From: CAWBXL01 sp963837365
Lineage (GTDB): Bacteria > Acidobacteriota > Terriglobia > Terriglobales > Acidobacteriaceae
Assembly: GCA_963837365.1 (NCBI GenBank)
Contig: CAWIMW010000001.1
Coordinates: forward strand, 1,178,001-1,242,000
Direction: 5' to 3'
Length of the DNA stretch: 64,000 nt
Below, piece by piece: positions 35,692 through 44,073 of the stretch; the stretch's first letter is position 1, and the number at the start of each line of letters is the position of its first letter. A program made the position numbers and the translations under genes. Under the pieces are notes generated by a model that saw only the letters and a list, made by a program, of their open reading frames with translations, had not been told where the DNA came from and searched no databases.

Positions 35692-36621
35692 TTATTCTGT
35701 GGGTAGGATCTTCGGCAACTTGGTCGGTTCATAACCCAACGGCAGGCCGAAGCGGATGAACGGCAGTTTGTCCGGATCTCGGACTTCCACGCGGCCATCG
35801 TGTGTCAGTTGGTACGGAACTCCGAACGGATCAAGTGGAACTTCGCGCAGTGTGCCCGCCGCGATCAGATCGGCAAAACTAGCCGGCGGTTTGCCGCTGG
35901 CGAGCTGATAGCGTGCAACCATGGTTTCCAACGCGCTCACATCCTCGTCAACCTGTAGCGCCCGAAGATGCGCGGCCGCATTGGCCTTAATCATCTTGTC
36001 GCCGGTCGTTTCGTAGGTTGCGCTCCACATCAAGCGCGCCATTTTGGTATCGCCGGCGTGGGTGGCCATCTCGCCAGCGAGCAGCTTCATCACGGGATTC
36101 GCCTCGGGCACCTGGGAACCGCGTGCGAAGGTGTCCGCTGCCGCCCTGTAGTCCTTGATTTCCATGTAGTAAATGAAGCCGAGATCGTAGTAGAGCTTCC
36201 AATTGTCAGGGTTGTTGCGGATGCCTCGCTCGACCAGATCCACAGCCTTCTCAGGCAGACCGGCGCCGTTTGGCGGTGCGGGTGCCAGGAAGTTCGAGCC
36301 GAACTCATAGGCCACGATGAGGTGCGGATCGAGGGTGGTGGTGATGTCGAGAAGCGGGGCGAGCAGTTCATACCGCGCGTTGGCTCGGCGGAGGTTGCCA
36401 CCGAAATACTGGACGGCACGAGTCCAATAAATGTCGGCCAGAAGGCCGTCATAGCCGAGGCTTAGGTGCTTAAGCGCCCGTGGCGAAGAAATATACAGAA
36501 CCTCTTCGAGCGTGGCCCCGGTCTGGATGGTGTCCAGTCCGCGAAGCGTCATGACCACGCCGCTGAGACAGATTGCCAGCAACGTGCCGCTAATAAGCGT
36601 GGTGCGCCCCGAGCCCCTCAT
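35692..36621 (-). CDS. TPR-like exported/membrane-anchored protein linked to the ABC transporter
   Basis: 309 residues from ATG 36621 (ATGA overlap with the permease stop); a longer frame reaches 37053 but overlaps the permease gene. One N-terminal membrane helix (about 8-27), then helical repeats: LADIYWTRAVQYFGGNL, WKLYYDLGFIYYMEIKDYRAA, MARLMWSATYETTGD. The C-terminal region DLIAAGTLREVPLDPFGVPY resembles the GspG-like C-terminal core motif. Likely a periplasmic accessory of the ABC-2 transporter. Function unknown. Confidence 0.75.
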   Translation of the reverse strand: MRGSGRTTLISGTLLAICLSGVVMTLRGLDTIQTGATLEEVLYISSPRALKHLSLGYDGLLADIYWTRAVQYFGGNLRRANARYELLAPLLDITTTLDPHLIVAYEFGSNFLAPAPPNGAGLPEKAVDLVERGIRNNPDNWKLYYDLGFIYYMEIKDYRAAADTFARGSQVPEANPVMKLLAGEMATHAGDTKMARLMWSATYETTGDKMIKANAAAHLRALQVDEDVSALETMVARYQLASGKPPASFADLIAAGTLREVPLDPFGVPYQLTHDGRVEVRDPDKLPFIRFGLPLGYEPTKLPKILPTE

Positions 36622-37394
36622 TTCAGGTTCCGATGCTCGAAGATCAACACCGACGCGCTGAGTGCGGCGAGCACGTATAGCAGCGCGTATCCGGTGTTGT
36701 AGAGAACCAGCTGCGCCGAGAGGGGCTGTCCGTGAGCCACCAGGTTGATCACATTCAGGGCGGAGAAGTTGGGAACCATGTAGGCGGCACCTGTTGCCAG
36801 CCAGCGTTCGACTCCGTGGGTCATCGCCGCAAAACCGCGCAGGTCTGCCGCAAAGCTGCCAATGACAAACATCGCGAAAGCAAAAACCGCAGACAGCAAT
36901 GGGGAAGAGAAAGACGAGAATAGCAGCGCCAGTGCCGTCACAATCAAGAACTGGAGAACAATGAAATATAGCGCGACCAGCACCCATCCATCGGAACGTT
37001 GGAAGTGGCGCGAGACATAGAACAGCGCCGCAAACACTCCTGCCGCCATACAAATGGTGTTGACCGTCAGCGTCCCGGCTAAACCGAGAAACTTGCCTGC
37101 GATGAACTCCCAGCGGCGCACCGGGCGCGACAGGATGGTGTACAGCGTGCGCCGGTCAATTTCTTTGGAGACCAGCCCGATGCCGATGAAGATGGCGATT
37201 ACAATGCCGAACAACGAGACCGCCGTCAGGCCCAGATTGAGGACCACCAGGCGCTCGATGTCGATCGAAATCTGCCCCACCAAAACCGCGGCGCCGGACA
37301 TCAGCAACGCGAACGCGATCAGGTTGTAGAGCACCCGGTCACGCACCGCCTCGCGGAACGTGTTCGCTGCAATATTCAGGATCCGCGCGCTCAT
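36618..37394 (-). CDS. ABC-2 type transporter permease
   Basis: 258 residues with six hydrophobic helices. The N-terminal ARILNIAANTFREAVRDRVLY is the elbow helix common in ABC-2 permeases such as NatB/Gld-type; the motif EIDRRTLYTILSRPVRRWEFI is the conserved cytoplasmic loop that meets the ATPase. It overlaps both neighbours by four bases, forming a three-gene unit. Substrate unknown (lipid, antibiotic or sodium export are all possible). Confidence 0.9.
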   Translation of the reverse strand: MSARILNIAANTFREAVRDRVLYNLIAFALLMSGAAVLVGQISIDIERLVVLNLGLTAVSLFGIVIAIFIGIGLVSKEIDRRTLYTILSRPVRRWEFIAGKFLGLAGTLTVNTICMAAGVFAALFYVSRHFQRSDGWVLVALYFIVLQFLIVTALALLFSSFSSPLLSAVFAFAMFVIGSFAADLRGFAAMTHGVERWLATGAAYMVPNFSALNVINLVAHGQPLSAQLVLYNTGYALLYVLAALSASVLIFEHRNLK

Positions 37395-38329
37395 GCTTTT
37401 GCTCCTGCCGCTTCCGTGCTTTTCACCTGGCTCAGGAAATAGTCTTCCAGCGACTTACGGACCGGAGTGACAGACACCAGGCGCAGTCGTTCGCGCCGCA
37501 ACGCTTCCAAAGCCGCTTCCTGACTGTCCTCCGGAACGATGGCGCGGGCCATGTTGCCGCTGACGTGGCACTCTGCGCCAAGGGTCTTCAGGGCTGCCAG
37601 CTCTGCCGTGCCTTGCCATACGATCTCCACCCGCCCGTGCACGCTCGAAGTTAGATCCGCTACTGTGCCAACTCCTCTGAGCTCTCCCAAGTGGATGATT
37701 CCAACCCGGTCGCACAAGGCTTCGGCGTCCGACAGAATGTGGGTGGAGAAGAAAACGGTCTTGCCTTCGATTTTTAGCTGCTCGATCAGGTCGCGGACTT
37801 CGCGTCGTCCCATCGGATCCAACCCCGACATCGGTTCATCCAGAAACACCAGCTTGGGGTTGTGCAGAATGGCCTGCGCAATTCCTACCCGCTGGAGCAT
37901 TCCCTTGGAGAACTTGCGCAGTTGGACGTGGGCGGAATCCGCCAGGCCGACGCGCTGCATCATCTCGTCCACTTTCTTCGAGCGTGCTCTCGCCGGAACC
38001 CCTGAAAGCCGGCCGTAGTAATCCAGCAGCTCGCGTGCGGTGAGGTAGTCGTAGAAATACGGCTGCTCGGGAAGAAAACCGATCTGTGCTTTCATGCGCG
38101 GATCATTGAGGCCCATGCCGAGAATGCGGGCGGAGCCAGCGGTGGGATAGACCAGACCCATCAGGATCTTCAATGTAGTGGTCTTACCGGCGCCGTTGGG
38201 ACCGAGAAAACCGAAAACCTCTCCGTCCTCAACCGACAGGTTCAGCGACTTGAGGGCGCGCTTGGGACGTTTGCGCCAGAACCCCACACTGAAGGTCTTT
38301 TCCAATCCCAGGATGTCAATCGCTGCCAT
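37391..38329 (-). CDS. ABC-2 transporter ATP-binding protein
   Basis: 312 residues from ATG 38329; the upstream frame has no coding character and runs into a repeat-like tail. Walker A is GPNGAGKT at 43-50, signature is LRKFSKGMLQRVGIA, Walker B LVFLDEPMSGLDP, with an H-loop STHILSD. A C-terminal extension of about 90 residues (VEIVWQGTAEL and later) is typical of DrrA/NatA-type exporters. First gene of the four-gene operon. Confidence 0.93.
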   Translation of the reverse strand: MAAIDILGLEKTFSVGFWRKRPKRALKSLNLSVEDGEVFGFLGPNGAGKTTTLKILMGLVYPTAGSARILGMGLNDPRMKAQIGFLPEQPYFYDYLTARELLDYYGRLSGVPARARSKKVDEMMQRVGLADSAHVQLRKFSKGMLQRVGIAQAILHNPKLVFLDEPMSGLDPMGRREVRDLIEQLKIEGKTVFFSTHILSDAEALCDRVGIIHLGELRGVGTVADLTSSVHGRVEIVWQGTAELAALKTLGAECHVSGNMARAIVPEDSQEAALEALRRERLRLVSVTPVRKSLEDYFLSQVKSTEAAGAKA

Positions 38330-38430
38330 GGCAAGAAGGGCTGAGTCTCTCTGTGGTGAACTCCTGCCATGATGACATGTCAGTTCGAACTGCGGCAATA
38401 GCAGCCGGCTTGTATGTATTACGAAAGTAA

Positions 38431-38456
38431 AAGGCCGGGACTCTGGTCCCGGCCTT
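38431..38456 (-). terminator. Intrinsic terminator of the first pilin gene
   Basis: An 11-bp stem AAGGCCGGGAC / GTCCCGGCCTT with loop TCTG; on the minus strand it is followed by TTTTACTTT. It lies about 70 bases after the pilin stop and separates it from the ABC operon. Confidence 0.88.
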
Positions 38457-38528
38457 GGCTTGGTACCCTCCCCCAGGTACTTTGCCACTATCGGTACTAC
38501 ATAAGTATTGCCAGCAACCGAATGACCA

Positions 38529-39026
38529 TCAATTTCCGATCGGCGAGAACGCGTTGGTGAGGCAGGTAGCATGATCCACAGGGGGCGCCGCTGGAGTCCG
38601 ATAGCGGATGATGATGTCTTCGGTTCCGCAGAAGCCCTTTATCCCTGTAGAGTTGCTATCAGGGACGGCGTTGATTATGAACTCATCAGTGGGCACCCCA
38701 GCGCCAGAGTTGTTAGCCGAGAAGGTATAACCACTCTTGGCGCCGCTCGTGAGTTGACTGTCAACGAGGCACGCAGTCGCCACACTGAATGCACAGGGAG
38801 AAGGTCCGCCAAGATTAGAAATACCTGCGGGATAGCCGACACTGGGGAACGATGTCCTGTAAGAAGCTTCTGCCGTGTGAAGGGTACGAACCGAAGAGGC
38901 TGCGGAAGCCTCATTGGCTGCGATTCTCGCACGAAGTAAGTTGGGTATAGCGATGGCAGCAATGATGAGGATGATCGCCACCACGATTAGTAACTCAATC
39001 AGTGAGAAACCCCTCTTTTTTCGCAT
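38529..39026 (-). CDS. Type IV major pilin-like protein (copy 1)
   Basis: 165 residues from ATG 39026 with GAGG nine bases upstream; ATGs further upstream are less likely. Class III signal: MRKKRG followed by FSLIELLIVVAIILIIAAIA, with cleavage after Gly6 and Glu at +5, then NLLRARIAANEASAASS. The C-terminal domain has four cysteines (two pairs, as in SPCAFSVATACLVDSQL, and FCGTED with ATCLTN) that should form disulfides. Its paralogue lies just upstream; the two share most of their length. Monocistronic with its own terminator. Confidence 0.9.
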   Translation of the reverse strand: MRKKRGFSLIELLIVVAIILIIAAIAIPNLLRARIAANEASAASSVRTLHTAEASYRTSFPSVGYPAGISNLGGPSPCAFSVATACLVDSQLTSGAKSGYTFSANNSGAGVPTDEFIINAVPDSNSTGIKGFCGTEDIIIRYRTPAAPPVDHATCLTNAFSPIGN

Positions 39027-39247
39027 TACTGGCTGCCTCATTTTGATGGACACGATCATACCGCTGCAATTACTCCTGCACGTTGAATTCCATTAAAGGA
39101 AGAACGGTCGCAGTCAGAAAGTAACGTACTTTCAGAGGCATGTGATCACGGGGATGACGTAGTCAAGGTTGCGGACAGGCAAACCCGCCACATCTTGTCT
39201 ATCCGATGACCCATCGCCCTCCCGCCAAGGGCGGTTTCAAAAAACGA

Positions 39248-39278
39248 GGGAGCCTCGGATTCATCATCCGAGGCTCCC
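39248..39278 (-). terminator. Intrinsic terminator of the second pilin gene
   Basis: A 13-bp perfect stem GGGAGCCTCGGAT / ATCCGAGGCTCCC with a TCATC loop. On the minus strand it is followed by TCGTTTTTTG, a good U-tract, about 40 bases after the pilin stop. Confidence 0.9.
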
Positions 39279-39314
39279 CAGTTGTATCCTCTGTAGAATA
39301 CTTTGCCGCGTTGC

Positions 39315-39812
39315 TTATTGACCGATTGGTGCCAATGCGAGGCAAGCGTCGTGCGCCTTCGCGCCGGCAGCAGGCGTCTCAAAACGAACGACGTTGTCTT
39401 CGGTTCCGCAGAAGCCTTTTACGCCGGTCGATGTACTGTTCGGAACAGCACTGGAACCGAACTGCTGATTTACATTGTTGGCATCAGGCAGAAGGCCGGT
39501 TGCTACGAAGGTATAGCCACTCTTAACTCCGGTGGTGAGTTGGCTATCAATGAGACAACCGGTCGCAATACCAAAGGTGCAAGGAGCGGCCCCGCCCAGA
39601 GTGGCAATGGTAGCCGGATATCCGACCGTTGGGAAAGATGTCGCATAAGAAATTTCTGCAGTGCCGAGAGTACGAAGCGACGCCGCAGCGGACGACTCGT
39701 TGGCCGCGATACGTGCGCGCAGCAAGTTTGGAATGGCGATGGCAGCGATGATCAGGATGATCGCGACCACAATCAACAACTCGATAAGTGAGAAACCCTT
39801 CTGTTTCCGCAT
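39315..39812 (-). CDS. Type IV major pilin-like protein (copy 2)
   Basis: 165 residues. MRKQKG followed by FSLIELLIVVAIILIIAAIA and NLLRARIAANESSAAAS is nearly identical to copy 1 in the helix, whereas the C-terminal head differs (an extra ATGLLPDANNVNQQFG loop). Two cysteine pairs are retained. GAGGG lies nine bases before the ATG. Tandem pilins with separate terminators suggest separately controlled or alternating pilus subunits. The assembly machinery is encoded at 27.4-34.0 kb. Confidence 0.9.
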   Translation of the reverse strand: MRKQKGFSLIELLIVVAIILIIAAIAIPNLLRARIAANESSAAASLRTLGTAEISYATSFPTVGYPATIATLGGAAPCTFGIATGCLIDSQLTTGVKSGYTFVATGLLPDANNVNQQFGSSAVPNSTSTGVKGFCGTEDNVVRFETPAAGAKAHDACLALAPIGQ

Positions 39813-39911
39813 CTGTTTTCCCTCGTCTCCTAAGAACGTTTTAAACTTTTACTGGTCCTTTGATGACCAATTGCCATGTATATTCGCATTTTAGCGGCCA
39901 CCGGGCGTAGT

Positions 39912-39994
39912 TACCAAGGTGACTGCTGCAATGTGCGTAGCGGGTTTGTTTTCACGAGCGAAGTGATCTTTGGTTATCAGTAGTCACCTCGGTA
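39912..39994. repeat. Long inverted repeat upstream of pilin copy 2
   Basis: Arms TACCAAGGTGACTGCTG (39912-39928) and CAGTAGTCACCTCGGTA (39978-39994) match at 15 of 17 positions as an inverted repeat with 49 bases between. They sit 100-180 bases upstream of the pilin start within the 313-bp gap 39813-40125. This gap also holds the perfect TGACA-TTTTTT-TGTCA palindrome at about 40040-40055. They could be operators or ends of a hairpin for the SpoIIE-gene side. No promoter could be assigned. Confidence 0.45.
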
Positions 39995-40125
39995 CACTGC
40001 CTAAGATGCCTGAAAAACTGGCGAATTTTGTCTTGGGGCTGACATTTTTTGTCACAAATTACGGCATTCGGACAATGGGGTTTTGTCCAATTTCGTGTTG
40101 GGGGCCCTGTACATGAAGCCTGGTT

Positions 40126-41373
40126 TTAGGCCCTAACATCGCTCGAGAGAAAAAGCTTAACCAGTACGCATGTAACGTCGTCATGCTGGGGAGCGGTTCC
40201 AACAAAAGCGTCCAGGTCGGTCATGATCCGGCGCAGTAAGTCATCAGGGCCCGATGCCCCATTCCCATTCAGCATTTCCAGCAAACGTGCTTCGCCATAT
40301 TCTTCCTTGGCGGCGTTTTCAGCTTCTACTAATCCATCTGTGAATACAATCAACCAGTCGCCGGGCTGAAGGACTAAGGATCCGGCTTCGTGAGCGGTCT
40401 CGGCCAGAATCCCCAGTGGGAGGCCTCCCAGGCTCAGCCGCTCAATCTCCCCAGACGCGCGCTTCAAGATGGGTTCATTATGACCGGCATTGATGTAGTT
40501 CAGCACGCGGGTGGTTGAATCGAACTCGGCGATGAAAGCGGTGGTGAAGCGTAATCCTCCCTGGCTGTTGGTGCAGGCATATTGGTTGAGGTTTGCTACC
40601 AGTGTGGCCAGGGAACATCCGGTCGCAGAAAGAGTTTTCAAGCTGGCTTGAAATGTTGCCATCAGCAACGCGGCGGGAATGCTTTTTCCGGCGACATCCG
40701 CCACCGCCAGGAGGTAGTGGGTTTCAGCGGAGTCCACGGTGCGCGGGAAGACATCGTAAAAATCTCCAGCCACCGTGTTTGCCGGACGGGTGGCAAAGGC
40801 TATCTCGAGCCCTGCTATTTGTGGAGGGCTGGTGGGGAGCAGCCAGCCTTGGATATCGCGGGCAATTTCCAGGTCGCGTTTCATGACCACGCGGTCCGCT
40901 ATCTCCAGCATCAACAGTAAAAAAAGGATGGCTACGCCATAAAAACGAAGACTGATTTCTATGCCGTGGACTTCGCCTGAGTGACCGGTGTAATGAAATC
41001 CAAATCCTCCGAATATGAGAATCACCACTGCAAGCAGCAGCAGGACTCGCCGCGCCGGGCTGAGTTTTTCCAGAATGGCCCAGGTAAATTCCTGAATGGT
41101 GTTGAGGACGTCGTGGCGCCGTCCTTCGTGCGGTGAGCGCGCATCAAAGTCGCGCTGGTAAAAGCGAAAGCTGCTCTGCGCGTCGGTCTTGAATTGTTTC
41201 CACAGTTGGCCGAGTTCCAACCCTTCTGTAATGCGGTCCCAATACTGACGGAGCCATACGATAAATTCCGGTTCACGCCGTTTCTGTCGGGGATCGGGTT
41301 GCGGCGGTGGCGCTGCCGCAGAGGGGCTCCCGTGATTCGGCGTTTTGGGAGCGCTGGGTGGGTGCAGGGGCAT
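40126..41373 (-). CDS. Membrane PP2C/SpoIIE phosphatase (RsbU-like), second copy
   Basis: 415 residues. The N-terminal 110 residues are Pro-rich then basic/aromatic and cytoplasmic. Two membrane helices (about 118-135 and 150-168) follow, then a coiled linker MKRDLEIARDIQGWLLPTSPPQ and the phosphatase domain with VAGDFYDVFPR, AVADVAGKSIPAALLMATF, NAGHNEPIL, FTDGLVEAEN and HDDVTCVLVKL. Unlike the copy at 20755 it lacks a large periplasmic sensor. The partner protein is not adjacent. It probably acts on a STAS anti-anti-sigma factor elsewhere. Confidence 0.9.
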   Translation of the reverse strand: MPLHPPSAPKTPNHGSPSAAAPPPQPDPRQKRREPEFIVWLRQYWDRITEGLELGQLWKQFKTDAQSSFRFYQRDFDARSPHEGRRHDVLNTIQEFTWAILEKLSPARRVLLLLAVVILIFGGFGFHYTGHSGEVHGIEISLRFYGVAILFLLLMLEIADRVVMKRDLEIARDIQGWLLPTSPPQIAGLEIAFATRPANTVAGDFYDVFPRTVDSAETHYLLAVADVAGKSIPAALLMATFQASLKTLSATGCSLATLVANLNQYACTNSQGGLRFTTAFIAEFDSTTRVLNYINAGHNEPILKRASGEIERLSLGGLPLGILAETAHEAGSLVLQPGDWLIVFTDGLVEAENAAKEEYGEARLLEMLNGNGASGPDDLLRRIMTDLDAFVGTAPQHDDVTCVLVKLFLSSDVRA

Positions 41374-41439
41374 GGAGCTACGGGCGTCCTTTCGGCTTCG
41401 CTCAAGGCAACCGCGCCCGTCCCTCGGATTATAGTTCAG

Positions 41440-42435
41440 CTAGAACAGATGCATCTGCGTCGGCGGCTGCCAGACCGGCGGTTGCTCCCAGCGTTCACTT
41501 TTGATCATGCCGTACTTCTGCCGCAGCCTCACCATGAGTTGCGAGATTCTTTGCTGGTAGGACTTCGGCAGGAAGGCGCGGTCTTTGTAGCGTTCGCGGT
41601 AGGCGTGTGCCAAGTGAGGGAACTCCTGTTCCAGGAACGGCATGAAAACCGCAGCTGAACAGGGCTTCAGGAATAAGGGATTGGCGAAGATGTAATGGCC
41701 TCCGGCTTCGACCGTCGCTTGGACCAGCGACCCCAGACTCTTGGGAGAATCGGTGATCTCTGGAATTACAGGGCAACAGCTGACTCCGGTATGCAAGCCT
41801 GCCTTGGACAGTTGATGCACTGCTTCTAAACGAAGATCAGGGCGGGGAGCACGTGGCTCGAGGAGGCGTGCCAGATCCACATCCAATGTAGTGATGGTGA
41901 GGGTCACCCCGAGCCGGTTGTGTTTGGAGATCTCCTGCAACAGATCAATATCCCGCAACACCAGATTTGATTTGGTGATGATGCCAAGATGAAGCCCTTT
42001 GTGGCGAGACAGTTCTTCCAGGATCGCGCGCGTGATTTCGTAGCGGCGCTCGGCGGGCTGGTAGGGATCGGTGGCCGCGCCGATCACGATGTGCTCGTCA
42101 GGTTTGACCTGGCGCAATTCCTGCCGGAGCAACTCAGCCGCGTGCTGCTTTACGTAAATTTTCTGCTCGAAATCCGCGCCATTACGCATCTCCATAAATT
42201 CATGGGTGTAGCGTGCGTAACAATATTTGCAAGCAAATTCGCAGCCGCGATAGGGATTGATGGTCCACTCAAAAGACACCCGCTTGCTGTTGCAGCGGCT
42301 TAGCACCGAACGCACGGGCAGGGTGAAGTATTCGACTTCGTGGCCCTGGCGGATGGAGTCTCCGCTGGCGGCGAGGCGGGCGATGCCTACCAGTTTTGGG
42401 CCGGGAGCTTCGGGAAACAGACAATCGGATGGCAT
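41440..42435 (-). CDS. Radical SAM protein of the SPL-like (Rv2578c/PA0069) group
   Basis: 331 residues from ATG 42435; the longer frame has poor N-terminal similarity. The radical SAM cluster motif is RGCEFACKYCYAR with Cys65, Cys69 and Cys72, spaced CxxxCxxC. HIVIGAATDPYQPAERRYEITR and ITKSNLVLRDIDLL match the SplB-like group that resembles spore photoproduct lyase but lacks proven activity. Function unknown; a DNA-repair link has been suggested for the group. It is single in the genomic context here. Two Cys near residues 48 and 240 could be extra ligands. Confidence 0.85.
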   Translation of the reverse strand: MPSDCLFPEAPGPKLVGIARLAASGDSIRQGHEVEYFTLPVRSVLSRCNSKRVSFEWTINPYRGCEFACKYCYARYTHEFMEMRNGADFEQKIYVKQHAAELLRQELRQVKPDEHIVIGAATDPYQPAERRYEITRAILEELSRHKGLHLGIITKSNLVLRDIDLLQEISKHNRLGVTLTITTLDVDLARLLEPRAPRPDLRLEAVHQLSKAGLHTGVSCCPVIPEITDSPKSLGSLVQATVEAGGHYIFANPLFLKPCSAAVFMPFLEQEFPHLAHAYRERYKDRAFLPKSYQQRISQLMVRLRQKYGMIKSERWEQPPVWQPPTQMHLF

Positions 42436-42694
42436 AACTAGATTCGCTTTTTGTTCGCCTACAATAAATGCACGATTGGGGCTTGTCAAGGACGTTCTGG
42501 GGGTTATACATAGCGGGAAAAATTCGGCTACGCCCCCTGGGGGTGGGAGCATTGGGGGAGGAGCGCGGATGGAGCGGCCAGGGGCGGTGGGAAGCGGGAG
42601 GTCAATGAGTGAAATTGCCTGTTTTCGTCAACCAGAAGTACGCGGTGAAATGCGCCAGGCTTGGGCCATCCCCAACCTGCCTGCAAGCACTCGG

Positions 42695-43177
42695 TCACTG
42701 ATTGGGTGATGCAAATACGCTCAAGGCAACGGCCTCAAGAGCAAAGGCTGTTATCCATAGAGTTGTGCGGACTCTGTGGGCTTTTTCCCAAGAGCTCCAG
42801 ATTTCTCGGAAGTTGTCCGGCGGGGCCGCCGGATTCCAGGTCATAAGCTGATCGTTGATCGGAAAATTCACAGTCACTGTGAGGGCAAATGCGAAGGCTA
42901 TCGCCCCCAGCGCTAAGGCCACGAGCCAGAATTCCGCGCTGGTCCAGCGCGCACGCGTCAGGATCAGCCACGCAAGGGCGCTCACGATGGCGGTCAGCGT
43001 CAAGGCTGGCAATATCCTCACGACGTGAACGTGGATGATCTGTTGTTGTTGAATAAAGCTAAATGCGCTCAGCTTCGGCCGAGCAAACGCGGTCCCTATG
43101 AGATCACCAAATAAGAAGCCAGTGAATAGCCCACAGGACAGGATCGCGATAACTCGCACTGCGCCTAAGATGTTCAT
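42695..43177 (-). CDS. DUF1772 (anthrone oxygenase-like) membrane protein
   Basis: 160 residues from ATG 43177, preceded by AGAAGGAG at good spacing. Four hydrophobic helices; the C-terminal signature NFPINDQLMTWNPAAPPDNF and WEKAHRVRTTLWITAFAL is that of DUF1772. Fungal members are anthrone oxygenases; bacterial ones are mostly uncharacterised. No pathway neighbours. Confidence 0.85.
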   Translation of the reverse strand: MNILGAVRVIAILSCGLFTGFLFGDLIGTAFARPKLSAFSFIQQQQIIHVHVVRILPALTLTAIVSALAWLILTRARWTSAEFWLVALALGAIAFAFALTVTVNFPINDQLMTWNPAAPPDNFREIWSSWEKAHRVRTTLWITAFALEAVALSVFASPNQ

Positions 43178-43280
43178 CTGTGTGCTCCTTCTACCCCGAA
43201 GGGCGAGGCCGATGATGTTGGGACGCACGAGAGAAGGCCAGCATTTTAGCACAGGTTGCTTTTCCAGGTTCGAAAAACGA

Positions 43281-43310
43281 TGAGCGATGTTGAAACATCG
43301 CCATTACACC
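43281..43310 (-). repeat. Dispersed repeat, inverted copy E
   Basis: On the minus strand this reads GGTGTAATGGCGATGTTTCA followed by ACATCGCTCA, matching the core of copies B to D. The end is extended into a palindrome GCGATGTT-GA-AACATCGC (43284-43301). It lies in the 257-bp gap between the DUF1772 gene and the AhpD-like gene. Confidence 0.55.
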
Positions 43311-43388
43311 GATCATCCTCAGACAGGTGCACCAGCTTTGTACCTGTCAAGGTATTCTGGGCGCAACGACACGGAAGGAGTTTTTAAC

Positions 43389-43505
43389 ATGGTCACTTTG
43401 ATTCGAGAATCATATCCTTGCCGGAAGAGCGCGATCACTCAGTCAGCTTACCCGTTGCCAAATAGTTCTGTGGCGGAATCCCAAACGCATCTGCCACGCG
43501 ATTAA
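43389..43505 (+). CDS. Possible 38-residue ORF with strong ribosome site (doubtful)
   Basis: GGAAGGAG lies about seven bases before the ATG, an unusually strong site, and the frame MVTLIRESYPCRKSAITQS runs to 43505. It overlaps the end of the AhpD-like gene by 71 bases on the opposite strand. It might be the stub of a gene whose remainder was replaced. No similarity is recognised. Confidence 0.2.
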   Translation: MVTLIRESYPCRKSAITQSAYPLPNSSVAESQTHLPRD

Positions 43506-44073
43506 AGAAAGCAAACATGGCGGTGATGTACACGGCTTCGGCAATTTGGTTTTCGGTCCAGCCTGCATCCCGCAGTTTCTGGACATCCTCCGCAGTGGAG
43601 CGGTGCGATGCTTCGGTAATCAGCTTCACATAATCCATCAAGGCGCGCTCCGCCGCCGTCAGGCCGCCGTCATCCAGCCGGCCTTCTAAAACTGCGGTCA
43701 TATTTTCATCGGTGGCTCCCTGAGCACGCAGGAAGTAGGCGTGGGAGTCCAGTCAATACGGGCAGCGGTTCAGGTAAGAGACGTAGCTGGCGATCATCTC
43801 CTTGTATCGCCGGGATAGATGGCCTTCGGAAAAGTGGACGGTATTGGAGAACTGCATGACCTGGCGGAGAAAGTCCGGGCGTTGACCGAAGCACTTGAGG
43901 ATGCCGGGCATCTGCTTGCGGCCTGAGGCAGCGCGCCATTCGTCATACGCTGCGGCGGTGTCGCCGGTGGCCTCGGCGTCCTGAATTTGTTTGATCTTGA
44001 GGCCTTGCGAGACTGCCTGAATGTAGTCCGGCATCAGCAATTTGTTATCGTCACTCTTTCTTTCTTCACTCAT
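43435..44073 (-). CDS. AhpD-like peroxidase-related protein with in-frame UGA: probable selenoprotein (CxxU)
   Basis: 212 residues if UGA at 43755-43753 is read as selenocysteine (residue 107). The N-terminal half is similar to the adjacent paralogue (GRKQMPGILK, SRRYKEMIASYVSYLNRCPY), then UGA, then LDSHAYFLRAQG and, further on, LRDAGWTENQIAEAVYITA. The paralogue has NSCHYCLDSHA, so UGA occupies the second Cys of CxxC, leaving Cys104-x-x-Sec107. The family uses CxxC for alkylhydroperoxidase-type redox. The two halves share one frame, and a SECIS-like hairpin follows. The start ATG overlaps the paralogue stop (ATGA). AhpD-like selenoproteins have been reported from metagenomes, as I recall. 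The alternative is a nonsense mutation. Confidence 0.85.
43716..43735 (-). promoter_or_regulatory. Bacterial SECIS-like hairpin after the UGA of the AhpD-like gene
   Basis: On the minus strand, CTTCCT and AGGGAG form a 6-bp stem (one U-G pair) with an 8-base loop GCGTGCTC that begins with G. Twenty-three bases separate the UGA from the loop, inside the 16-37 nt window. A competing fold pairs CTCCC with GGGAG and ACGC with GCGT, but its loop lacks a G at the start. Confidence 0.6.

Noticed and set aside
36622..37053. N-terminal extension of the TPR-like gene
   Set aside because: It lies wholly within the permease gene in another frame, and the ATGA overlap gives a natural start.
43753..43755. 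UGA in the AhpD-like gene as a pseudogene break
   Set aside because: Both halves are well conserved against the intact paralogue and the UGA sits exactly at a redox Cys.
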